Positions 25,281 through 36,260 of a DNA stretch of 64,000 nt are shown here, piece after piece; within the stretch, counting starts at the first letter, position 1; the number at the start of each line of letters is the position of its first letter. Both the position numbers and the translations under genes were made by a program. Origin of the DNA: Dermacentor variabilis (Eukaryota; Arthropoda; Arachnida; Ixodida; Ixodidae); assembly GCF_050947875.1 (NCBI RefSeq), contig NW_027460346.1:3352000-3415999 (forward strand), read 5' to 3'. The notes beneath the pieces are model-generated. The model was not told where the DNA came from, searched no databases, and worked only from the letters and a program-made list of their open reading frames with translations.

Positions 25281-25389
25281 AAAGCCGGTTGCGTTTGTAC
25301 CAAAGTTTAAAACTAGTAAACACGCTTTCCCTAGAGTGGGCTTTGACGAGTTGCGAAGCACAGAAACGTGAGAACAGCGCTACTAGGCT

Positions 25390-27190
25390 GAGATATTTTG
25401 GAGGATAACCCTGAGCTTCCTTCCGAAAGGCTCGTCAGACGGTTAGACTTGCACACAGGCATATATGGGGCAATTTACGAGCGATTTTATTGAGAAGGAG
25501 CCCCATGATTCAGGAGCCCCGCGTGTCGCGCCATCTGGTGTGTTTCCAGCGTATCTGGCTTTCCTTGATATGGAGAGAGCCTATGACAGTGTTCCCCACT
25601 CGAGGCTTTGGCAAAAGCTACTAAGCATTGGCCTAGATTGTAAGAGCATAGACATGCTCAAGAACCTATACACGGATTGCACAGCAGCGTACACACTACA
25701 AGAACTAAGGTCGAAGAAAGCCGAGCAAAAGATAGGACTAAAACAAGGATGCCCGTTGTCCCTAACATTATTTAACATATACATCGCACAACTACTCCAA
25801 ACATTAGGTAATGAGGAACCAGGCCTCCGCCTGTCCACGATAACGACTGACAAACAAGAAGAATACACCAGAATTTCATGTCTGGCATTCGCTGACGATA
25901 TTGTGCTGCTAACAGAATCAGCAGCTGACCTCCAACTCCAGCTCGACATCTGCTCACAAGTTACAGGAAACGACCAGTTAAGGTTCAACAGTGACAAAAC
26001 ACAGTGGATGGGAATAAATGCAACCAGAACTAGCAACGAATCCACCTTCCAAGGGAACCTCATAAAAAAAAATAAACATCGGAATACAAATACTTCGGCG
26101 TAACTCTCAGCGACCAACAAAATTTTCCGGATCCGCATCGAAATGCATCGGTAAAAAAATATGATCTCCTCAAAGGCCGCTTCTGGCACTTGGCCAGACA
26201 TTCATATAACCCATACACTGTCGGACGCACACTGTGGAAGGGAGTAGCCGTACCAGCGACAACATACGAAGACGATGTGCTGGCCTACTCCAGTGAAACC
26301 ATAAAATGCCTGGAGCGTCACCAAACAGAACTAGGCCGCTGGCTGCTAGAGAGCATCATAGCCACTGCAAATGCAGCAGTATGCGGGGAAATGAGCTGGT
26401 CCTCGTACGAGGCAAGGGAGGCGAGGTCCAAATTACCATACGCCGGTACACTCAAATTCATGGCAAACACAAATTACAGTCGCAGAATGTACCTACACCT
26501 ATGATGAAAAAACATCAAGACGGCTTGGATTCGGAAATACACGTCCCTAGACACGAGAAGAAGGGGGGTTGGATTCTTATGATACGTCCCTAGACACGAA
26601 ATACAGCCGAAATTCAAAACACCACGACACTAAGACAGAGGCAGAGTGGCGCAAGGCAGTCACCAAGGCAGTCAATGATGCTGAAAAAACGATTTGGCGC
26701 ACGACAGTGTCAAAAAAGCAAAGCCTGGCACCATATTACCGCCAGAAGCCGTAACCGTGCCCATCACCACACTACCGAGGAGATAGAGGCAGCGCCCTGC
26801 TGTTTCAAGCCCGCACTGGCGCTGTCCTCACAAACCAACGCCGCCACGAACTATTCGGCGTGGCTCCGACGTGCCGCTTGTGCGGTGCACCAGAAGAAAC
26901 CCTTCTCCACGTCTAACAACAATGTCCGAGACTTCCCGCAGATCCCCAATCGTGCCCCCTGGCCGAGAGCCTGGCGCTGACTGGTCTCACCGAGGAGGAC
27001 CGAACTGCACGCGCCGAGACTACGAAGACCCGGCTAGAACAGTGGGAAAGACTGTGCAGGCGAGCCGAAAATCTGGAGGAAAACCTCAGACAGACATCGC
27101 CCGACTAGAGCCCCACAATCACAGCGAGCGGCCGCCGACGCCTATCACCTCAGCTACACGAGCTACAATGACAGTCACGGCCGACCAGGC
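25390..27190 (+). mobile_element. Degenerate LINE: reverse transcriptase to C-terminal zinc motif
   Basis: The best frame (25465-26103) reads DMERAYDSV (RT motif A), GLKQGCPLS..LFN (motif B) and AFADDIVLL (catalytic FADD), then a KTQWMG thumb turn. A frameshift within an A-rich run near 26067-26085 moves the continuation to 26190-26504. More shifts lead to a C-terminal segment at about 26860-26950 with CRLCGAPEETLLHV and a following QQCP, a CCHC-type finger. The GCPLSxxLF form of motif B is typical of the R2/R4, RTE and L1 groups rather than CR1 or I. The 5' half is missing. It is inactive. Confidence 0.8.
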
Positions 27191-27229
27191 TACCAGGCTA
27201 CTAGAAACGGCAGAGTTCTGACTGGTGTG

Positions 27230-28520
27230 GTTTAAGTCTCTTGCCAGCTTTGCGGGGCAATGTTACCAGACTGCCTGCCAAATTTGACGGGGGAAAACAC
27301 GGTCAAATGTGGCAAATGCAACAACGCCGTTTCCGAAGCGCACAGAGTTACCAGATCACACGCGTGCAGGCTCCCCGCTCCCGACAGTACCGGAAAGTTG
27401 CTGCATAACCCGAGCGCTTTCCAATCGCTTGCTTGTTGTGGGCCCTGTTCTCCGACGGTGCGAAGCGCTTTCTTTCGCTGCACACGCTGTGGCTGGTCCG
27501 CGCGGGACGAGGCTTTCGCTGGATCTGAAACTGAGACGCGTCGCATAACAAACGGGGCGCGATATATCGCTGCGCGCTCTCGCTGCAGCGGTAGAAAAGG
27601 GTTGCATCGCCTTGCTTTGCACAGGCACTCTCCTGAAGTCGTGCATGATCATTTCCTTTGACTGGACCAGCGGCTAATTCGCACGCGGCTGCCGTTTTGA
27701 ATTTTCTGCTTGCTTTTCGAGTTCTAAGGTGTACCGCTATCACCATTTAACGTCATGTTTCTCCTAGAACTCCCGCATTCATGTTATAGATACATGTTAT
27801 AGGGCGAGTCAAACATACGCTCATGTGTTTCATTAGACATATGTATAATCACATGACAACGTTGTATTACGGATATGATACCGCTGGAGAGGTAATAATT
27901 CAGACTAAAGATTTAAAATACAATATCAAAATATTTCTCTCGAACTGCTCACCGCTTGAAAAACAGCATAATTCGCGACGCTTTCAAAATTTCGGCATAT
28001 ACTTCTGATACGTGGACACTGCATTGTCGTGGATACAAGTCTATCTCAACGGTTGTTTTCGACATTTCGATGCCTCGCAATTTCCAAGAATGCACATTTC
28101 CCTTCAAAGATCCTCACCATTAATATTCGCAGGTTGTTAGACCAGGGAAAGAGCTTGCAATTTTGTCGGCCCCTTGCTTCCCACCCATCTTATCACAATT
28201 CACTATTCAAGATTTCCCTCGCAACAATGCAATAATCATGGGGTCGAGAATCACGCTAGAGTAAATAGTGCATGCCCTCAACTCTTTTCATCACTGGCAC
28301 CCCCACGGGCTCATTAAGGATTTAACAATATCGCTTACCATTGACAGTCTTACAGCCACACGAGCACGACTTGCACGCACTCCCGCTTGCTCTGATGGTG
28401 GCTTGCTGCTGTATGTTCAGCGTTATTTTGGGTAGTGACGTCAAGTGAGGCACGTGACACTTGCCTCACGTGCAAAAATGAAGCTCATGTGGTACTATCT
28501 AACAATTTTAGGCACAGTGT
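27230..28520. other. Unassigned intergenic DNA
   Basis: A moderately GC-rich block (27240-27690) is open on both strands, with frames of about 130 codons lacking any motif. The rest is AT-rich and non-coding. Confidence 0.3.
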
Positions 28521-28532
28521 ATAGTAAGATGT

Positions 28533-28773
28533 ACCCGCCGTGGTTGCTCAGTGGCTATGGTGTTGGGCTGCTGAGCACGAGGTCGCGGGATCGAATCCCG
28601 GCTACGGCGGCCGCATTTCGATGGGGGCGAAATGCGAAAACACCAGTGTGCTTAGTTTTAGGTGCACGTTAAAGAACCCCAGGTGGTCAGAATTTCCGGA
28701 GTACTCCACTACGGCGTGCCTCATAATCAGAAAGTGGTTTTTGGCACGTAAAACGCCAAATATTATTATTATC
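28533..28773 (+). mobile_element. Ruka SINE, young copy with perfect target duplication
   Basis: The tRNA-like head (box A TGGTTGCTCAGTGG, box B GGATCGAATCCC) is followed by GGGGGCGAAATGCGAAAACACC, GTTAAAGAACCCCAGGTGG and CTACGGCGTGCCTCATAATC. The 3' signature TTTGGCACGTAAAACGCC leads into a (ATT)n tail. The perfect 12-bp duplication ATAGTAAGATGT lies at 28521-28532 and 28774-28785. It was probably mobilised by a LINE sharing its 3' tail. Confidence 0.95.
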
Positions 28774-28814
28774 ATAGTAAGATGTTGACTTTCTGCGTGC
28801 AGCATATTTCATAC

Positions 28815-29107
28815 TAATGCGCGTGTGTGTGCGTGTGGGGGGGTGTATGTGCATGTGTGTGCGTGTGTGCGCGTGCGTATGTGCATCTGTGTGTGCATGT
28901 GTGCGCGCGTGTGTGTGTGTGCATGCGTGTGTGTGCATGTGCGTGCCTGTGAGCGCGCGTATGTGCGTGTATGCGTGTGCGCATGTGCGTGCGTGTGTCT
29001 GCGCGTGTGTGCGTATGCATGTGTTTGTTTTTGTATGCTTATGCGTGTGTCTGTATGTATGACTGTGTGTGTGCGCGCGCGCGTGTGCGTGCATGTGCGT
29101 GTGTGCC
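28815..29107. repeat. Long alternating purine-pyrimidine (GT/GC)n tract
   Basis: Nearly 300 bp of imperfect GTGTGC, GCGCGT and GTGCAT repeats keep a mostly strict R-Y alternation. The sequence is Z-DNA prone. Long open frames across it in several registers are artefacts of the repeat. Confidence 0.95.
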
Positions 29108-29109
29108 AT

Positions 29110-30233
29110 GCTCTAAATCCTTTTAACTGAACAAAACGCAGGCGAATGGGTGCTTGCGCGCTGTGATTAGTGTTCTCAAACGGAGGCCAATACGAAGGAA
29201 CATTGCTTTCAACCTAAACTAGGGGCATGGATACCCGAATGACACACGACCCCTGATCTTGGTTTATTGCATCTAAAGATAGTTATAGGGGTTATCTTAG
29301 ATTATATAATTATCTTTTCTAAAGTCGATATCGGAGCAGGGTGCATGCACGCACCCCTGCCCCGATATAAGGCGCGACGGGTATTGTCGTATTATTCGGT
29401 CTGTGCTCACTGAAGATATTCGCCTTGGCCCAGGGTAGGCCTGGGCTCTTGGGTGAGGCTGCCCGAATATGTAAGCACCGATACATTTTCAGCCTCTTAC
29501 CTGTATAGCACAAAATATCAAGTATGTTTTAGTTCATGGCTCTCCAGTATCTACAAACGGGCCTCAAATCAGAATTTGCCCTCAGGAACCGCGAACATGT
29601 GACAATGCCGCTGCTCGACCGAAGGACACATATAGTTATTAACGGCTCTCAGCGATTTCAATATCAAGTTTCACTGCGAAGATACCTCTACTCCAGTGCC
29701 TTCTACCGAGAGCTGCTTGCCTACTTATGAAATTTTACCTGAACAATAGCTACAGAGTGTTTTTATAAGGCGGCGCCAACACGTGAGTTCTAAAGCCAGG
29801 ATAGAATTTAAAATAGGGGAAATTTCAGTCATTTCTTTACGTGGGCTCAGTAGGCGGAGAAATTTTTCGCGTAGTTATTTTTTTTATATACTTCCGTTTA
29901 TTTAGTACGCTTGAATTACGGTAGCAATGAAGAGATACCGAAGCACCTCTTAAGAAATGTCTTTGGCATGCGAACAAGCATGTTGTCAGATCGCTTCTCG
30001 CGACCCACTCTGGTGTTTCCCAAGTATTGCCTGTGCCCTGGCTATTAGTATAACTACACTGTTAACAGTAACGTCATATAATTCAGGCGTATTTCCTGCA
30101 CGTAGGCCTGTTCTGACAATGTCATTGGCGTCCCTATTTCGCACCATAACAACTCTGACTCCTCTAGTTAGCGAAAGAAACACGTTATCAGCCTGTTCTA
30201 ATAGTTGGTTTCTTCCTTTTTTCATTCGCATGA
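29110..30233. other. Unassigned DNA upstream of candidate exon
   Basis: No supported gene. Its last bases (about 30205-30230) are a strong pyrimidine tract, TTTCTTCCTTTTTTC, in front of the open frame that follows. Confidence 0.35.
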
Positions 30234-30926
30234 AGCTCGTCCAAGTCAGGAGACGTCCTCGATCTTGAGATCGGAAGTGATGACGATGACTTTCTCGGTG
30301 AAGTTAAGTCCCCCGCGTGTTCAGCGAAACCCGCAGCCCAGCTTCCACAGCCGCCTTCGCTAAGCACAGCGGGTGCGGCGCGCCCACTTGACGCACCATC
30401 GCAACCCGAGCCCACGGCTCAGCTTCAGGGGGATGGCAGCAGCGGCACCGCTTCGCCATCGCCCGAGCACCGGGCGAGGAGAGCTGACGCAGATCGTCCC
30501 GGGCATCCGGACCTGCGGGATAAGTTAAATCTCATCAGGTGCCACCGACGACGGAAGTCCAAGCGCCGGCGATCGCGCTCCGGCGGCGATCTCCGCTCAC
30601 AGCTCAGCGACCACCGAGAGCGCGCAGATCACGACGCCGACGAAGAGCCAAGAGCGCCATCGGTGGAGGCCCCGTCGGGAAGGAGGCGAGCAGTGTTTAG
30701 GGGCGGTAGCAGGGCAGGAAACGGAGGACGCAGAAACGGGCGCCAAGGATTCGCCCGTCGAAGAAAGGCCTACATAGACCTGGACCGCCCTGCGGAAGAA
30801 GACGTGGATGACATCCTAGCTGCGGGGCCTCACCATGCGTTCACCGCTACTCATTACCGGCAAGTTGTGTTCCGCCAGAATCCCGGGAGCAGTGCACCGG
30901 CTCCTTGCGCGCATGAAGGGCCGTGA
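30234..30926 (+). CDS. Unidentified 230-codon open exon, Arg-rich/acidic, candidate terminal exon
   Basis: A frame opened by an in-frame TGA at 30231 runs without a stop for 230 codons to TGA at 30924-30926. There is no early ATG. Instead a pyrimidine tract precedes candidate AG acceptors near 30242-30249, so it reads best as an internal-to-terminal exon. The predicted protein has an acidic patch (IGSDDDDFLGE), a Pro/Ala/Ser-rich stretch, a basic cluster (HRRRKSKRRRSRS), an RG-rich segment (FRGGSRAGNGGRRNGRQG), and then RKAYIDLD with an acidic EEDVDDIL. This composition is typical of nuclear RNA-binding or export factors, but I do not recognise the family. A possible poly(A) signal AATAAA lies at about 31329. 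The codon bias (GC-rich third positions) differs from the surrounding AT-rich DNA. It could also be a repeat-derived ORF. Confidence 0.45.
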   Translation, partial: SSSKSGDVLDLEIGSDDDDFLGEVKSPACSAKPAAQLPQPPSLSTAGAARPLDAPSQPEPTAQLQGDGSSGTASPSPEHRARRADADRPGHPDLRDKLNLIRCHRRRKSKRRRSRSGGDLRSQLSDHRERADHDADEEPRAPSVEAPSGRRRAVFRGGSRAGNGGRRNGRQGFARRRKAYIDLDRPAEEDVDDILAAGPHHAFTATHYRQVVFRQNPGSSAPAPCAHEGP

Positions 30927-31930
30927 AAGACACATCCCGAGTGCCGGAACTCAGTGATGGAAACAGCAGCGTCTGTGCGGCGGCGGCACGGACATCGGTG
31001 CCGTGAAAATTGGTAAAGCCAATTGAATGGCGGAAGAAGGGTCGGAGAAATCGTGAACCTTTCCGGCGCCACTTCTGCTCGCCGCTCCGAGTGGATTAGC
31101 GGTGTCCGAGACGTGTCAAGCGCTGCTCAATGTTCAACACGAGTTCCAGGCGTTGGTGTCTATTGCTGTCTCATTATTCTTTTCAGTAGACACTTTTATT
31201 AACGACGCCGCACACGAGAACTCCAACACGTAGCAATACTACCGATGCAAATATTTGATCCTCGCTCTGTTGGCCATGACACAGACAATATTTCTGATCG
31301 CATGTCTAAGTAACGCGCTCTGAACATCAATAAACACATGAGGCTACCGATATGGAAAAAAACGCCTTTGAGAGCATTCCTTAGAGCAGCACCTATCACG
31401 TATATTTTCAAAATGTGCAGCGTATACAAATTTGGCGCATTCACGTTGTTACTAGTACTTATAACTAAACGTTTAGACCACCAACAAACACGTTCAGTAC
31501 GTATGTTGATGTGTCGACGTACCGCAGCTTGATCATACCTTCCTAGCGATTATAGTCGTCGTCTGTCCCGTCGAGCAAGGTATTTGCTGCCAAGGCGCGC
31601 GTTGGTTGCGTATTTATGGCTGAACAGTTGCATCGCCAGAAGCGTTAAACAGAATCAACGTGTTCAGCCAGCGGTTTCCTACAATAATTATTAAAGGCAA
31701 CTCGGGCGCTGCGATCGTTCAGCCACCATGGGGATGATGGTTAGTGCATGGATTTTTCTGATCTTCGGCCTTGTGGCTTTAGACGTTCTTGTGGCTTCGT
31801 TTATTGTCATTTATTTGCCTTCACTGGCCAAAATTTCAAAGCAATGGATACTTTTTGTTTGAGTTCAGAAAGCGTTAAGACGTTGCGAACACGCATAATC
31901 CTGCAAATTGCAGCGGTTCCGATTTTCCAT
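30927..31930 (+). other. Possible 3' UTR then intergenic DNA
   Basis: GC-rich sequence continues to about 31140 and then becomes AT-rich. AATAAA occurs at about 31329. No other gene is seen. Confidence 0.3.
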
Positions 31931-31931
31931 G

Positions 31932-32003
31932 CGTCGGAGGCGTAATGGCTTCCATATCGGGCTTCAGTGCGACAGGTCGTGTGTTCGAATCGTGCCGACG
32001 GAC
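31932..32003 (+). ncRNA. tRNA-like sequence
   Basis: The 5' CGTCGG (31932-31937) can pair with CCGACG (31995-32000) as an acceptor stem. GGCGTAATGG resembles a box A, and GTGTTCGAATCGTGC forms a T-loop-like box B. No convincing anticodon stem is apparent. Most likely it is a tRNA-derived repeat or pseudogene. Confidence 0.4.
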
Positions 32004-32483
32004 AATTTTAATAATACTTACTTAATTACATATAACGGAGCACTTTCTTGTGAGTGATTAGTTCACAATATCACAACGCCGTTTAAAGCCAGGAGGATGA
32101 AGTTTAGGCAAATCCGTGAACTATAAGTCAAATACAACTTTAGAAAAAAGGTGAGGCCCCGCCCAAATGAGCGAAGCGTGACAGCCGATTGCCTCCGCGA
32201 CTAAAATAGTCCCGCTGGAGAAATCGTGCTACTGAAACGCGTAATTCTCGGTATAAATAAAGACTTTTGTAATTTGATGACTGGTACAGTAGAGCTCTCA
32301 TGTGCAACAGCCCATGCCGGATCGCCAGAGAAAAATAACCCCGTGCGTTCTACAACGCTGCCCGTCGTCTGCTCTTTAGCTTCATTGCAAGTGACAGAAG
32401 TGGAAAGAGTAGCTCTGCAAGGCTTTTGCGCTTGTTCACATGTACCGGCGTGTCTACTACTCGTTTTCCAATCTTAAAATGAA

Positions 32484-32719
32484 TAATAATATTTGGTGTT
32501 TTACGTGCCAAAACCACTTTCTGATTATGAGGCACGCCGTAGTGGAGGACTCCGGAAATTTTGACCACCTGGGGTTCTTTAACCTGCACCTAAATCTAAG
32601 CACACGGGTGTTTTCGCATTTCGCCCCCATCGAAATGCGGCCGCCGTGGCCGGGATTCGATCCCGCGACCTCGTGCTCAGCAGCCCAACACCATAGCCAC
32701 TGAGCAACCACGGCGGGTA
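32484..32719 (-). mobile_element. Ruka SINE, young copy with perfect target duplication
   Basis: This is the same SINE as at 28533, in reverse orientation: CGTGCCAAAACCAC, GGCACGCCGTAGTGGAG, TTTCGCCCCCATCGAAATGC and GGGATTCGATCCCGC. It is flanked by a 13-bp perfect duplication, ATCTTAAAATGAA, at 32471-32483 and 32720-32732. Confidence 0.95.
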
Positions 32720-32732
32720 ATCTTAAAATGAA

Positions 32733-35707
32733 TCAGTTGCTATTGAAAAAGTACTTATATAAAACAAGGCATTTATCGGAACCATTACAAACCTGGGGCG
32801 AGAATACGGTCGAGGCAGGAAGGTACAAAAATGCTTCATTCATCGTTTTAAATAAGTACTCTTGGTGTTAAATAGCATAAAATTTATATTTTTTGGTTTT
32901 GTGTTTTCAGAATTTCACAACACGCATTCTACAGCTTGCGCGTGCAGTGAGCACTGGTGGACAGCAATCAATCGACGGTGCTACACAACGCTCGAACACC
33001 GTCGCTAGAAGCTCGGCTATCACACTGCTGACAATGATCGTTCACGCTAAGTTGACGGCGACAAATCTTTGCGTTGAAGGCTTCTTCTGCAAATATCTGC
33101 TGTTGAGACACTCGTAGGTTTGTTCCATGCGCGCACACTTTTCTGATTTCTCCTGAGAATAGTTTTGCTTCATTACTTCACCCCGTCCGACGAAAAACGC
33201 AGTGACACAGTACACGAGCACACCCGCCGCTAACTGTAGGCACCGGTCTTTGGAAAACTTTTCTCGTCGTAATTTCATTCGGGAGCGAAATAAAACAACA
33301 TGCAACAAACACGCAGGGCGTGTGTTCCTAGCGGTCGCCGCGGGATCCTGTTTTCAGGCAAAGCGTAGCGCTGCGCCAGCGATGCTCGCTGCAATGTTCC
33401 TTTGCCGGATCACTGCTCAGAATAAACGCACGCGGCACAAATGCCGCATCGTGAGCTCGCAGTAACATTTCCGGCATGACAGACCATCACAAACAGTTAT
33501 GGAATTCACTCTGACGAGGGGCTGAAGCCCACAGCTGACGCGGCCTCGCCCAGTTCAAAGCGCGGGCGGCCATCTTCTGCGTCGGCGGAGTCACCGGCCG
33601 TCCGGCTCATGACGTTAGTCCACAGTTCGCGCCCATTGGTGGATGCTCGTGTGCCTCCGCCTCGGAGGAGCAAACGCCCCCTTTTTTCTAAAGTTGTATC
33701 CGACCATAGTCATTATTCCCACGCTGGCTGAACCGCCTTGCTTGCAGCTCCTCTAGCCCCTCCAGTTTCCTCTAGTAACTGTGCAGCTATATTCTCACGT
33801 GATTCTTGCAATACCGACTATATTTACAACGCTTTTTCGTTACTATTGCCTTTTAGGCTAGGCTGTACCACTACATGCAGGCCTTTCGACTTGCGTTCGT
33901 GAATACACATGAAATCGGCCGGACCTATAGGGGCGCACAGCTGTTCCAAGCTTTCCAGATACATCAATACTCGTCTGTCGACAATGGTACTAATTTGGCC
34001 AGTGTGTCTGAGTCTTTCAATGTAGGAGTCGTATGACTCTAGCAAGGTGCACCAGTGCTTAGCACAATTTTACTAGTGTTTAGAGACTTAATTACAAGCA
34101 TTTTTCGCCGTTTGTCGAGGCTGTTCTGATTGCAGCGCTGTTTTTTCCTGCTGATTGCGGAAGGCTTTCGTCTAGCAATGGCTCAATCATTGCTCAAGCA
34201 GCACTTTTAGCGGATATAATGTCGTCCGTTCTCATTCTGTACATTGGGATTCTTCTGTCTTCTTTTGCTGTGCCCTTCCTGCCGAGTCACCTTTGAGGTA
34301 GGCGACCGCTGTCCACCTTCCAGGCAGGCAGTTTCCGGCCGGTCTTTTACTAGATGTCTTTAGCTTAATGTAGAATTAACCTCGCCGAGACCAAAGGGGA
34401 GACGAAAGGTAACGAGGAGAAAGGCGATAGGTAACGATACAATGGGTATGTGCTAATGTATCAAATACTGATGACCGACACAAGATAGGCGAGGTGAACT
34501 GCGAACTCACTTTTTGCTGCGCCTTAATCCAATCGCCAAGGCCACACGCTTTCACCGACGCACCTCCGTCGCAGCGCTACTAGCGTGCCACGGTATGCAG
34601 TAAGTGAATCCCCACATGTCGCGCTGATTACTGCTGGCGCGAAACTGGGAAAAGGTAAGTTCACGTTACGATCACCAGTGTATGCTGAGAGGCAACGCTG
34701 CATCCCGTAGAGTGTACGAGAATATACTGTGCAGTTGCGTGGGAGTGGCGAATAGCCTAAAGAAGTACCGTCTCCAAAGAGAGAGAGAGAGAGAGAGAGT
34801 GCCGAGAGGACGTGTTTGCTTTGCATGTTGTCGCATACGTGGGACAACAGAAAAACAGCTCAAAATAAAGCCATCACACAGTGGTCTGCTATCGACGTAT
34901 GCAATCCAGCTTCTTCCTTTCTCCGAGCGTACGCCACACAAACACAAAACGCTTGTCCAAGTGTTTGTGCCACTTGAAAGTGCTCACCATTTGGGCCAGC
35001 CGACGTGAAATAACTAAATGAAACCAACGGCATCAAGTGAAACGCATGCAGGATCGGTAAGAGGAAGAATAACGAACGTTATAATAACCCTTTATGTCAC
35101 GAATTATGGTCGGCTGTTGATGAATGTATGGAAGTTGCGCAGTTTAACGCCAAGGTGCTGTAGACCCTATTGAAAGCAAGTCAACGTGGTAGATTGTATC
35201 CTTGCGCCTTTTAAAGTATCATACTATCTACTGGGTAATTACACATCTCACTAGTGTACAGTCAGTCGTGCTACGTTTCATCATAAAATAATTTAATCAT
35301 CGGCTCGAATTGCAAGCACAAATTAATTATTGATTGCAACTATTACTAGACAGGAAAAAAAAAATGTCTGTCACAACTGCCACCCAAACGCCCTACGTAA
35401 AACGTCAAGTCAAACACGGTAGTGCCTTGACCCAAACGCTCTTGTAGATGTATCGGTAGATTTCACTCAGTAGTAAAATGGAGATACTTGAGGGAAACAG
35501 AATGTTCACTTTCCCTAAGCCTTGCGTTCGTGGTCTACTCCTTGTCACGGCTGCACAGAAATGACAAAAATAAGTCGTGTATATATATCTGCGCCCCGTG
35601 ACTGATAAAGTTTTCTTTTCTGATGCGTTATATTTGGAGTGTCGAAATGGAAAAAATGTGTATGTGCGATTTGCGCAAAACTACGGGAAGCCGGTCACAC
35701 ACATAGT

Positions 35708-35709
<2 letters not shown>
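32733..35709. other. Unassigned intergenic DNA
   Basis: No supported gene. A plus frame at about 33500-33735, open for about 78 codons and containing PSSKRGRPSSAS, might be a repeat-encoded fragment but is too short to assign. A (GA)n run lies at 34778-34798. Confidence 0.3.

Positions 35710-35745
<36 letters not shown>
35710..35745. repeat. (TA)n tract at the 5' junction of the retrotransposon
   Basis: It is an uninterrupted run of TA dinucleotides ending directly at CCCCGCAGGGG, the presumed first bases of the element. With the (TA)n at 41366-41396 it brackets the retrotransposon. Confidence 0.97.
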
Positions 35746-35748
<3 letters not shown>

Positions 35749-36260
35749 CGCAGGGGCGTCTGCGTAAGCAGGCGTTTGGTGTGTTGCGACACCACGTACC
35801 CGAGCACACGAGGGTTGGACCCTCCCGCGTGTAGCCGTGTGCGGCTTAGCCGTGTCCGGGGAAAGGGGGATCCTGGAGGTTGAGCCGATGCCGGGTGTTC
35901 GGACCTTTAAGGCCCCCCGGTGGAGGCAACACACCTCTTTGGCCTCTGCTTCACGTAGACGGCACCCCCGGACTGACCCACCCGGGGGAAATCGGCAGTC
36001 GCCTTTTCCTGTCCTCCTCTTCAATCTTCGACTTTCTCTCTAGCCTTTTCATCTTTCCTATCTTCTTTTCACTTCTTCTTACTTCCGAATTTCCTGGCGG
36101 CAAGGGTTAACCGTGTGTAGTATATCCAGTCTTGGTTATATGCATTAGGTTATAGTGGCGGTGCATAGCTGGCGTGTGCAGGTTGCTCACAACCTGTAGC
36201 GTCCCCTTGTTGGGCTCGGTGGTGGGTGGCTACCACCGCCGCCGAATTTCAAACCATATT

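Noticed and set aside
25006..25371. Independent cellular gene on either strand
   Set aside because: The segment resembles a decayed LINE RNase H tail and lies against another LINE remnant.
28815..29107. CRISPR-like or satellite array
   Set aside because: It is a simple-sequence tract without a unit-spacer structure.
28687..29130. Several His/Thr- or Cys/Val-rich frames
   Set aside because: They are translations of the GT-rich microsatellite in different registers.
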